Source: Marinagarivorans sp.
Lineage (GTDB): Bacteria; Pseudomonadota; Gammaproteobacteria; Pseudomonadales; Cellvibrionaceae
Direction: 5' to 3'
Assembly (NCBI GenBank): GCA_028281865.1
Contig: JANQJB010000077.1
Location: 1 to 47,916 of the forward strand
Length of the DNA stretch: 47,916 nucleotides
Under the pieces are notes generated by a model that was not told the DNA's origin, ran no database searches, and saw nothing but the letters and a program-made list of their open reading frames with translations. The stretch's first letter is position 1, and every line of letters starts with the position of its first letter. The position numbers and the translations under genes were made by a program. Shown here piece by piece: positions 1 to 7,521 of the stretch.

Positions 1-864
1 GGTGTTCCATTTGTCGATTGCCAATATATGGTTAACGATACGGCGATTGCAATCCAGGTGCCTTACGAGACTGACGATCAAGCGATAACGTCGACAACCG
101 TTGCGACTGCACAAAAATCGGGTTGGATTTGGGATATTGGCCTCTACAATCGACGTGGAACAGGTTATGTTTATTCCAGTGCGCACTGTGGTAATGACGA
201 AGCGGAAATAATTTTAAGAAAGTATTTGGCTTCGACTGCAACGACGTTGGAGGTTGAGAAATTAGAGTCTAGAAAAATAAATATTCGTTCAGGGCATCGC
301 AGAGTATTTTGGCAAAACAATTGTGTTGCTGTGGGAATGGCTGCAGGTTTTATCGAACCTTTGGAAGCCTCGGCGCTCGCTATGATTGAGATGTCTGCCA
401 ATATGATTGCAGATGAAATTCCGGCAATTAAAACGGCAATGCATATTTGCGCAAAAAAATATAATCAAAGGTTTCAATATCGCTGGGACCGAATTATCGA
501 TTTTTTAAAGTTGCATTACGTAATATCAAAAAGAACTGACTCTGATTACTGGCAAGACGTAACCGATAATAAAAATACACCAGAGAGTTTGCAGGAGTTG
601 CTTGAATTGTGGCGATTTAGGCCGCCTTATTACAATGATTTGATACAAAATCAGGAAGTGTTTCCATCTGCTAGCTATCAATTTGTACTTTATGGAATGG
701 GCTTTGACACCAGCTCCGACTACCGGTCTGCATTTGAGGACGTTGATGCTGGTGTCGCTCATAAACTATTTGAAGACGTTCGCTTAACGTCGCACAAACT
801 GGTGAGTACCTTGCCCTCGAATCGGGAGTATCTGAGACTTGTTCACGAGAGAGTAAAAATTTAA
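1..864 (+). CDS. Tryptophan halogenase family protein (FAD-dependent), C-terminal part
   Basis: The reading frame is open from base 1, so the N-terminal FAD-binding GxGxxG part and the catalytic Lys lie outside the window. What remains shows family landmarks: GWIWDIGL at the place of the halogenase WxWxIP motif, then RRGTGYVYSS, and GFIEPLEASAL, which matches the FxEPLES-type segment carrying the catalytic Glu in PrnA-like enzymes. The family chlorinates or brominates indoles and other aromatics using FADH2 from a separate reductase. The Pro of WxWxIP is Gly here, which I associate with a branch of proteobacterial halogenases of unclear substrate. No partner reductase is visible. The family call is firm; the substrate is unknown. 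Confidence 0.88.
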   Translation, partial: GVPFVDCQYMVNDTAIAIQVPYETDDQAITSTTVATAQKSGWIWDIGLYNRRGTGYVYSSAHCGNDEAEIILRKYLASTATTLEVEKLESRKINIRSGHRRVFWQNNCVAVGMAAGFIEPLEASALAMIEMSANMIADEIPAIKTAMHICAKKYNQRFQYRWDRIIDFLKLHYVISKRTDSDYWQDVTDNKNTPESLQELLELWRFRPPYYNDLIQNQEVFPSASYQFVLYGMGFDTSSDYRSAFEDVDAGVAHKLFEDVRLTSHKLVSTLPSNREYLRLVHERVKI

Positions 865-1287
865 ATGGATCATTTGTATTGTGACTTTTCTCTCAAATTC
901 GAAAAAAAAATATACTGCAATAGGTAAATTGTCTCGCGATTAAGACGCTTCAATGGACTTATTTATTACTTGCTGCGATTCTTTGGCTAACTATCCCAAC
1001 AGTGCATAAATAGAATAATACGCTGATGGTTGATAATAGAATAAGTAAAGTAAGTAGTTATTAGTGGTTAATAAAATACTAGGTTAATTAGATACTAATA
1101 GTTAATTTAATCTTATGTGTCGGCGATTCTTCGCTACACATCGATTAAAAATCCAAAGTCGTGTAGTGGTTTCGTAAGTTTGCGTGTTAGCCGAAGCGCT
1201 AGCTTTGCTAAAGGACGTTTGCTGATAACCATGCCGCTGGCAATTATTTAATAATTAATCATTTCATAATTAATAATAGTGTGGCCT
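865..1287. other. Intergenic region, AT-rich, no gene seen
   Basis: About 420 bases with many stops in all frames. The stretch 1020-1120 is low in complexity, with repeated taat/agtta words. A promoter for the following small gene must lie here, but I cannot pick one box with confidence. No intrinsic terminator for the halogenase gene was recognised. Confidence 0.5.
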
Positions 1288-1704
1288 ATGCAAAATACGC
1301 ATTTAGAACTCAATTACAAATCCGCTCCAAGACGAACTGCTTGTGGGCTTAGAAGTGTTTTATTGGCAGCGTGCATGCTGCTCCTGAGCAGTGTATTGAA
1401 TGCTGCAGATAATCCACTTCCACCCGATGGCGATCCGTTACCGACAACCCGTGACGATAAACATGAAGCTTATGGTTGCCCAGGTGACGATTATATTCGC
1501 GTTTCCGAGTTGCCCATTTCGGTGACTCAGAGTTGCCTCGGCACGCTTAACTATCAAGTGCTCTCCCGCCCTGAGGGCGATATTTGTGGTCGCAAAGGCC
1601 GTAAGCAATTTAGGGACTGCATACGCAGGAAAGTCAGCCAATGCATCGAAATGAGCGTGATGCAAGAGCGTCGTGTACCCATGAACTACTGCAGAAAGAA
1701 ATAG
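1288..1704 (+). CDS. Small secreted cysteine-rich protein, unknown function
   Basis: A 138-residue protein if started at ATG 1288; a GTG at 1279 would add three residues. Neither has a clear ribosome binding site. Residues 1-40 form a long signal peptide: a basic start, a hydrophobic LLAACMLLLSSVL core and a likely cut after NA-A. The mature part has six cysteines (in GCPGD, SCLG, ICGRK, DCIRR, QCIEM and YCRKK), enough for three disulfide bonds, and a basic C-terminus. It ends 13 bases before the next gene and is probably cotranscribed with it. I recognise no family. Confidence 0.7.
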   Translation: MQNTHLELNYKSAPRRTACGLRSVLLAACMLLLSSVLNAADNPLPPDGDPLPTTRDDKHEAYGCPGDDYIRVSELPISVTQSCLGTLNYQVLSRPEGDICGRKGRKQFRDCIRRKVSQCIEMSVMQERRVPMNYCRKK

Positions 1705-1717
1705 GGAGGAGGCTAGA

Positions 1718-2965
1718 GTGATCAATATTAATTGCAGTCTCAGTAAATTTGCGGGAGTTGTTCTGCTTGCTTATAGCTTGAGTGCTTGTGTCTCAGAAGA
1801 GGCGCCAGTCGATGGGTCGACTTCATCAAGCTCCTCGTCTTCTAGCAGTGCTGCTTCGAGCAGCAGTGCATCGAGTTCTTCATCAAGTAGCAGTTCTTCT
1901 TCAAGCTCATCTTCGTCAAGTTCCTCGTCGAGTAGTAGCTCTTCTTCAAGCAGCAGTTCCTCTAATGGCAGCCCCGGTCCAGACAATACTAATTCGGCTC
2001 CGGACGTGCTCTCGCAAAAGGCCAGTGGCAATGCTCGGAAGTTGGGTTGCTCAGAAGTACAGGGCACGAGTTTGGTTGGTTCAAACCCTGATTGGAAAGT
2101 TGTTGCCGAATCGCCCAAAGATCGCTTTACCGGTGATCAAACTAGCCACTTTTTTGAGGCGGCATGGTTAGATGAACAACTCTGGCTGTCGGAAAGGTTG
2201 GCGGATGGCGAGTCGCGCATTCTGCGTTATACCGCTGCGAACGGCGAGCTGGAGCCGCATGTTGGAAGTGGGGAGTGGAGCGAAATCAACATTGCATCAA
2301 TGACCGCTAGTGCTGCCGGTGAACTTCTTGTCGCTAATGCGGGCTCTAACCGTAATATTGGTATAGGACGATTGAAGCGAAATGAATTTGTTTACCGTGT
2401 TCCCGATTTATTTGTGATACCGCCTTTTGTCATGTTAGTTGCCAACCACGAATTTGCCGGAGTTGGTCGAGTCGATATGAAAGCACCGCTCTCTTTGATT
2501 CGCCACAGCAGTGGGCAGGTTTGGGCTTATGATGGAGAGATGATTCATAAAAGTTCTGGTAATAAAGCTGAAGGTACAGAGGCAGTCAATCAGGTTGGTA
2601 GCGATATGCTGCTAAACCTAGATGAGAATAATATTTGGATTACCGGTGCGGCGGGTACTTATGTGCAAACGCTAGCTAACGGGGATGTGACTGAGGTTGA
2701 TTATTCGACGCCCGGTGACGCACTCGCGCGCACCTGCAGTGGGGAGATACTTGTGTTATCGAGTGATCTTGCGCGTATTACAGTATACGATGGCTCAAGC
2801 ACAGAGCCGCGCGGTACCTTCACGTTACCCCAGGCAGATGCGGGAGAGAAATTTACTCATTTGAGTTTTGGTGGTGGAAACGGGCAAACCCTCTATGTGC
2901 TTTCAGGAGGAAGCAAAAGCCGAATTTTTGAATCAAGCCTAGTGGTCGAGGGTGTCAAAGACTAG
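1718..2965 (+). CDS. Lipoprotein with poly-serine linker and possible beta-propeller domain
   Basis: A 415-residue protein from a GTG start, chosen because a strong AGGGAGGAGG site lies just upstream. Residues 1-25 are a lipoprotein signal ending in the lipobox LSAC. An almost pure serine run spans about residues 35-83 and is written with mixed Ser codons, so it looks like a selected linker rather than simple repeat slippage. Such linkers are typical of secreted proteins of Saccharophagus and Teredinibacter. The rest (110-415) has repeated short beta segments such as AWLDEQLWLSE, GRLKRNEFVYRV and GEILVLSSDLARITVYDG, suggesting a propeller of the NHL/SMP-30 sort; I see no catalytic motif. It likely sits on the outer membrane with the domain held away from the lipid. 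The ligand is unknown. Confidence 0.8.
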   Translation: MININCSLSKFAGVVLLAYSLSACVSEEAPVDGSTSSSSSSSSSAASSSSASSSSSSSSSSSSSSSSSSSSSSSSSSSSSSSNGSPGPDNTNSAPDVLSQKASGNARKLGCSEVQGTSLVGSNPDWKVVAESPKDRFTGDQTSHFFEAAWLDEQLWLSERLADGESRILRYTAANGELEPHVGSGEWSEINIASMTASAAGELLVANAGSNRNIGIGRLKRNEFVYRVPDLFVIPPFVMLVANHEFAGVGRVDMKAPLSLIRHSSGQVWAYDGEMIHKSSGNKAEGTEAVNQVGSDMLLNLDENNIWITGAAGTYVQTLANGDVTEVDYSTPGDALARTCSGEILVLSSDLARITVYDGSSTEPRGTFTLPQADAGEKFTHLSFGGGNGQTLYVLSGGSKSRIFESSLVVEGVKD

Positions 2966-2990
2966 AATTAATAGTTAAAACTTTTATTTA

Positions 2991-3030
2991 AAAACAAAGC
3001 CCTGGCTAGAGATAATCAGGGCTTTGTTTT
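2991..3030 (+). terminator. Strong intrinsic terminator, probably bidirectional
   Basis: A perfect 14-bp inverted repeat, AAAACAAAGCCCTG and CAGGGCTTTGTTTT, with a 12-base loop. It has A-rich and T-rich outer ends and lies 26 bases after the poly-Ser lipoprotein gene. It closes the two-gene unit 1288-2965. Confidence 0.9.
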
Positions 3031-3737
3031 AATCTCATTAATCTATCTTAGAGGGAAGACTTGTTTGTCGTGGTGGGTTTGGCTGGGGGGGGATTCCCAA
3101 TAATAAAACCAAAGGATAAACAAAAAATTGGTAGGATTAAAAACTACTGCCGTCAGAGAGAACATACGCCAATAAGTTTTTTTGTGCTTGAATTGACCCC
3201 ACTAGCCGTTGCATATCTCACTTCGTTCAAGACTTCCATCACCCCTTATTACTATTTGTACTGGGCGTTATAACAGATAAATTGAAACATGAACTCTGTC
3301 AAAGTTAAGTCCCAGTTCTATTGCTAAACTTTCCTTAATATTTAAGGAATGCTAAAGGTGCGTTTGCGATACAGCCAAATTCATATAAAAAGCTGTTGAT
3401 CGAAGAAGTCAAAAAGCCCTGTAATTCGGCTATTGAGCGCTTTCAAGAGTCGCAAGTAACCTAATATAAAATAATAAATTTAATAAAATTGACATGTAGC
3501 GAAAACTGCACAGAGTAATGAGACTGATTCTCATTAATTTTATTGTGAGGCGTTTTGCTCTTCATCTTTCTTTCAATAGGTAAGTGCAAATTATAAAAAT
3601 ATAAGTGTGTGCCTTCCGCTGTAGGATTGATTTTGGGTGACTTTTGGACTGTTTTGATTAGAGATGGGCTTCTAAATTTCACAGCTTGCAGTCAAATAAA
3701 TAAAAGTGTTTTTCAGTTCTTTAATTTTGGGATATTG
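3031..3737. other. Intergenic region, about 700 bases
   Basis: No convincing gene. A 70-codon frame at 3061-3273 starts with TTG, has no ribosome site and resembles no protein I know. Another stop-free stretch around 3343-3462 lacks a start. It could be a coding remnant or chance. The promoter of the DUF1592 gene must be in the last part, which is very AT-rich (3465-3600). Confidence 0.5.
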
Positions 3738-5621
3738 ATGATGATGAAAAAACTAATCGCAGTGCTTAGTATTGGCGCTATGCTTGTTGCATGTGGCGGT
3801 CAAACAGACCCGGACGGTGGGTCTGGCAACCCCAACAACCCACCGCAAACTTCAAAAGGTGACGAAGCTCTGGGTCTTCAAGAGTATCAGGCCCGCTGTA
3901 CCAACTGCCACGATGTTGACGGCACCTCTAAACTTAACAAAAACCAAAGCCCGATCGTTTCCGCTAAAACAACTTACACCGGCGGTCGCTCACTTGAGGA
4001 TTATATCGCTCAAGAGATGCCACCGAGTGGCACAAAGTGTGAGGGCGATTGTGCTAAAAACATTGCCGCGTATATCCAGGCGCAAGGCTGGGTTGCTGAT
4101 GTAGGCGGTGCCAAATTAGAACCGATTGTTTATGCCAGCGCACCGGGTACTAATATTGATGTCCCCAGTACCGCGTGTAATGAATTGCCCGCAACTCCTG
4201 GCACAATGTTGATTCGCGATCAGTTCAAAAACGTTATTTCAGACGTCTTTTCTCCCATCGTATTCGATAATCTTGATGAGCTCGTCGCTCAAATTCCTGA
4301 CTTAGAGAAAAATGCGCAGATGGATGACATTCTCCTATTTCGCCTTTTGGCTGTTGGAGAGGAACTTGGCGCTCAGGTCGCGGATAATTTTGCTAGCCTA
4401 AATCTCCAGTGCAACGGTGGTAACAATAGCCGCAATTGTGCAGGGGCGTTTATTGAAAAGCACGGTAGCCTCGCACTGTCGAAAATAATCGACGAGCAAG
4501 ATAAAAACGACATGTTGCTCAACTTGTTCGATGACGAAAGTGACTTTAAATCCGGCATTAAGCAGTTAGTGAAGGCAATGCTGGTTTCTTCTGATTTTCT
4601 CTACAGAATAGAAACGGGTCTTGAAGCCAATAATGGCAGCGTAGTACTAACTACTGGCGAAAAGGCGAGCAAGCTGAGTTGGCTGCTGTGGAATAGTGTA
4701 CCTGACATGGCCTTACTGGAAGCTGCTGCGCAGGGTGGCCTTAATACCAAGGCGGGCTTTCATGCGGAAGTAGACAGAATGATTGCTGATCCGAAATTTA
4801 ATCGCTCACTTTCGTTTTTTAAAGATTTCTGGATCTATTTAGACCCTAAAGATACAGGTGACCGTGACTTACTGGCTGACTCCGTTCACGAACTCGGCCT
4901 GATATTGCAGTCCGCGTTTGCAAAGGGCGAGAGTTTTGGCGACCTTATGACCACGCAGCGCGCATTCGTGAATGATCGTCTTGCCGATATTTATGGTGTT
5001 TCAAAACAATTGGGTCCGAACACTTTTGAAGAAGTTAACCTGACCAACCGACCTGGCGTTATGACTCGCGCCGCTATTTTAGCGGGTACTTCTGATGGCT
5101 CAACTTCCCCCACTAAGCGCGGCGATATCGTCTCCGAATCCATGCTCTGCATAGAAGTGGATGACCCTCCTGCTGATATCCAGGATCGATTCCCTACATT
5201 GCCAGCTAGAATGGGCCGCTCGACCCGAACCGTTGTTGAGGAGGTAACCTCTTCAGAAGATGTTTGCGCGACTTGTCACTACAACATGGACACCTATGGC
5301 TTCGCACTTGAGCACTTTGATCACGAGGGTCGCTTCCGTGAATTTGAAGATGGCACGATTGCTATCGACGACTTTGTAGGCAGCTCACTTTTGGGCGAAA
5401 TTAATGGGTTTAGTGGGCTGGCGAACAACGTTGCTAACTCGGATATCGCTCAAGCATGTTTTGCGCACAATTGGTTTTTGTATGCATTTAACCGATATAC
5501 GAAAGAAGACAACTGTGCTGCGATAGATATGGAACAGCGTTTTGTCGAAGCGAATGGCGATTTGCGAGAGCTTATTCGCATACTCATTGATAGCCCAGCC
5601 ATGCACTACCGAAGCCTTTAA
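3738..5621 (+). CDS. DUF1592/DUF1588 lipoprotein with cytochrome c-type heme motifs
   Basis: The frame is open further upstream, but the first residues from ATG 3738 (MMMKKLIAVLSIGAMLVAC) form a clean lipoprotein signal, giving 627 residues. A first CxxCH (C54-TN-C57-H58) lies in a short cytochrome c-like domain. The middle (about 190-430) matches the DUF1592 pattern. A second CxxCH (C510-AT-C513-H514), followed by NMDTYGFALEHFDHEGRFR, is the DUF1588 signature, and a DUF1585-like end follows. These domains are common in Planctomycetes and Myxococcota and occur in marine gammaproteobacteria; their function is not established. The heme motifs suggest an envelope redox role. It is followed after 15 bases by its usual partner, the DUF1552 gene. 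Confidence 0.88.
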   Translation: MMMKKLIAVLSIGAMLVACGGQTDPDGGSGNPNNPPQTSKGDEALGLQEYQARCTNCHDVDGTSKLNKNQSPIVSAKTTYTGGRSLEDYIAQEMPPSGTKCEGDCAKNIAAYIQAQGWVADVGGAKLEPIVYASAPGTNIDVPSTACNELPATPGTMLIRDQFKNVISDVFSPIVFDNLDELVAQIPDLEKNAQMDDILLFRLLAVGEELGAQVADNFASLNLQCNGGNNSRNCAGAFIEKHGSLALSKIIDEQDKNDMLLNLFDDESDFKSGIKQLVKAMLVSSDFLYRIETGLEANNGSVVLTTGEKASKLSWLLWNSVPDMALLEAAAQGGLNTKAGFHAEVDRMIADPKFNRSLSFFKDFWIYLDPKDTGDRDLLADSVHELGLILQSAFAKGESFGDLMTTQRAFVNDRLADIYGVSKQLGPNTFEEVNLTNRPGVMTRAAILAGTSDGSTSPTKRGDIVSESMLCIEVDDPPADIQDRFPTLPARMGRSTRTVVEEVTSSEDVCATCHYNMDTYGFALEHFDHEGRFREFEDGTIAIDDFVGSSLLGEINGFSGLANNVANSDIAQACFAHNWFLYAFNRYTKEDNCAAIDMEQRFVEANGDLRELIRILIDSPAMHYRSL

Positions 5622-5636
5622 GAGAGGAGCTACACG

Positions 5637-6962
5637 ATGTTAATTAAAAAAGTCCTAACGCGAAGACAGATTCTTTCCCGCTTGGGTGGTGTTGGCGCCG
5701 TGCATGCATTAACGCCTTTTGTTCCCATGATAGAAGCCGCAGAAGGTGATGGCACTAAGAAGCGATTTGCCTATTGGCACGAGTTTGTAATGCCACAGGC
5801 CAGCCTTGTTGACCCCAATTATCAAACAGAATATGGCCCCCTTGATTTCAAGAATGGCTATGCTTCGCTCAATAGCATTAAAGATAAGCTAATTTTCATT
5901 CGCAAGATGGCTCGTCCGCAAGGGCAGGGTAAAAATGGTGGCCCTCACCCGGCGGGTTCTCACGCTATCTCCGGCTGGCGTTATGGAGGCCGAACGGGCA
6001 ATAAAATATCGATTGTTAACCCGAACGCTCACTCTATGGATCAGTTTCTATCAGAAAAGCTGGAGGGTGTTACCCCCTACGGTGACTTGCGAGCGGGAAC
6101 CGGTAATAACGGTAAGAATGGCGTTATTGATCGCGGTACTTCAATTAAGAAGGGCCAGGTTCAGACGCGGTACCAGTCACCGACGGCGATGTACAACGAA
6201 ATATTTAAAGGCGCTGCCGGTGCCTCCTCGGGTAATAATGCTGCGGCTGAAGCCTTGCTTAGACGTAATAAAAGTGTATTGGACTTTATGCGGGGCGATA
6301 TTGAACGCGTAAAGAATAAGGTTTCACAAATGGATAGGCAGCGCATCGATTCGCATGTTGAGGCTATCCGCAGAACTGAGACCAAGTTGGAAGCGCAGGC
6401 CAATAACACTTGTGAAGCGAAAGCTGTAGGCGGCGGAGGTGGACTAGACGGCGTATATTCCGCGTATGGGGAATTAATGACCCAGGCGTTAACGTGTGAT
6501 TTGACTCGCGTTATTGGTGCGGCGTTTGGCTCAGCTACAAATACGCTTAGCTATGGGTTTTTACCACGATCTAACAATTTCCATCAGGCAACACACGGTA
6601 AAGGTGGTGGCCCAGATTTTATTAGAGCTGTTTTAAAATTCCGCGCTGAAGAAGTTACCAAGTACCTTAAACTTCTAGATTCCGTTGTTGAACCCGATGG
6701 TAACACCTTACTGGATAATACACTGTTTAGCTGGTTCACCGATGTTTCTCGTAACCATGATACAACTGGCGATATCCATTGTATTTTGGCTGGAGGAAAG
6801 GGCCGGTTTAAGGGCCACGGGCAGATGGTGGAAGCGGGACCCAATGAAAAATATAACCAGCTGCTGGGGTCAATGGCCCATTATATGGGTTATGAAGTTG
6901 AGGGTTATGGAGATCCCGAATATGGTGGTACGGGAATACTGAGTACGAACTTATTCGAGTAA
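5637..6962 (+). CDS. DUF1552 family exported protein
   Basis: A 441-residue protein. The N-terminus has a twin-arginine-like signal (TRRQILSRLGGVGAVHAL), so folded export is possible. The body shows DUF1552 features: KDKLIFIRKM, then GGPHPAGSHAISGW, a long helical stretch with DSHVEAIRRTETKLEAQ, and a C-terminal LFSWFTDVSRNHDTTGDIHCILAGG. DUF1552 proteins are almost always encoded next to DUF1592/DUF1588 proteins, as here, with an AGAGGAG ribosome site in the short gap. The fold looks related to the alkaline phosphatase/sulfatase-like exported DUF1501 group, but that is an impression rather than a result. The function is unknown; a shared complex with the upstream heme lipoprotein is a reasonable guess. 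Confidence 0.88.
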   Translation: MLIKKVLTRRQILSRLGGVGAVHALTPFVPMIEAAEGDGTKKRFAYWHEFVMPQASLVDPNYQTEYGPLDFKNGYASLNSIKDKLIFIRKMARPQGQGKNGGPHPAGSHAISGWRYGGRTGNKISIVNPNAHSMDQFLSEKLEGVTPYGDLRAGTGNNGKNGVIDRGTSIKKGQVQTRYQSPTAMYNEIFKGAAGASSGNNAAAEALLRRNKSVLDFMRGDIERVKNKVSQMDRQRIDSHVEAIRRTETKLEAQANNTCEAKAVGGGGGLDGVYSAYGELMTQALTCDLTRVIGAAFGSATNTLSYGFLPRSNNFHQATHGKGGGPDFIRAVLKFRAEEVTKYLKLLDSVVEPDGNTLLDNTLFSWFTDVSRNHDTTGDIHCILAGGKGRFKGHGQMVEAGPNEKYNQLLGSMAHYMGYEVEGYGDPEYGGTGILSTNLFE

Positions 6963-6974
6963 TTATCTTTCTGC

Positions 6975-7004
6975 GGCTGGTTGGAGCTACCTTGCCAACC
7001 AGCC
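6975..7004 (+). terminator. Hairpin after the DUF1592-DUF1552 operon, probable terminator
   Basis: A perfect 10-bp stem, GGCTGGTTGG and CCAACCAGCC, with a 10-base loop, 12 bases after the DUF1552 stop. The T-run (7018-7024) is displaced by 13 bases, so termination may be partial or the hairpin may protect the mRNA end. Confidence 0.65.
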
Positions 7005-7140
7005 CTATTTACCTCCCTTTTTTTACCAAGCTTTTTAACGGCAAACCGAAATATTTTGCCTTCGCAAAAATCCCAATCATATACTCATCCGTAAGCATCC
7101 TTAAAATTTCCAACTTCTCAAGCTCAATCGGGTGTGTGAT

Positions 7141-7422
7141 ATGCAAGCAATCTGGAATAGCAAAGTCATTGCCGCAAGTGACGAAACGGTTGTTGTCGAA
7201 AACAACCATTATTTTCCGCGAGATTCGCTTAACGACGAATTTTTTATTGAAAGCAGCCATACCAGTGAATGTGCCTGGAAAGGTGCAGCGTCTTATTATT
7301 CAATAAGTGTCGATGGAGAAGTCAATCAAGATGCAGCCTGGTATTATCCAAATCCCAAGCCGGAGGCTTCACACATTAAAGATCGGGTAGCTTTTTGGCG
7401 TGGGGTTCAGGTTTCGGAATGA
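7141..7422 (+). CDS. DUF427 domain protein
   Basis: A 93-residue cytoplasmic protein starting at ATG 7141; a GTG at 7132 is possible but adds nothing conserved. It spans the whole DUF427 family length: MQAIWNSKVIA at the start, then VVVENNHYFP, CAWKGAASYYS, DAAWYYPNPK and the closing KDRVAFWRGVQV. The family is small, widespread in bacteria and fungi, and has no agreed function. It stands alone between an operon end and a convergent sulfatase gene. Confidence 0.92.
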   Translation: MQAIWNSKVIAASDETVVVENNHYFPRDSLNDEFFIESSHTSECAWKGAASYYSISVDGEVNQDAAWYYPNPKPEASHIKDRVAFWRGVQVSE

Positions 7423-7521
7423 GCTTGATGGCCTTTCAAATTTTTTTTGAATTATATTGAGCGCCATGAAAAAGTCTATGTGCAAGTTTTGACTATCGAG
7501 TCATGGTTAAAAAATCTATTT

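Noticed and set aside
1771-2118. Minus-strand frame rich in Glu, Leu and Asp
   Set aside because: It is the reverse strand of the poly-serine coding run; the pattern is a by-product of Ser codons.
3061-3273. 70-codon frame after the first terminator
   Set aside because: TTG start, no ribosome site, odd composition, no resemblance to a known protein; probably chance.
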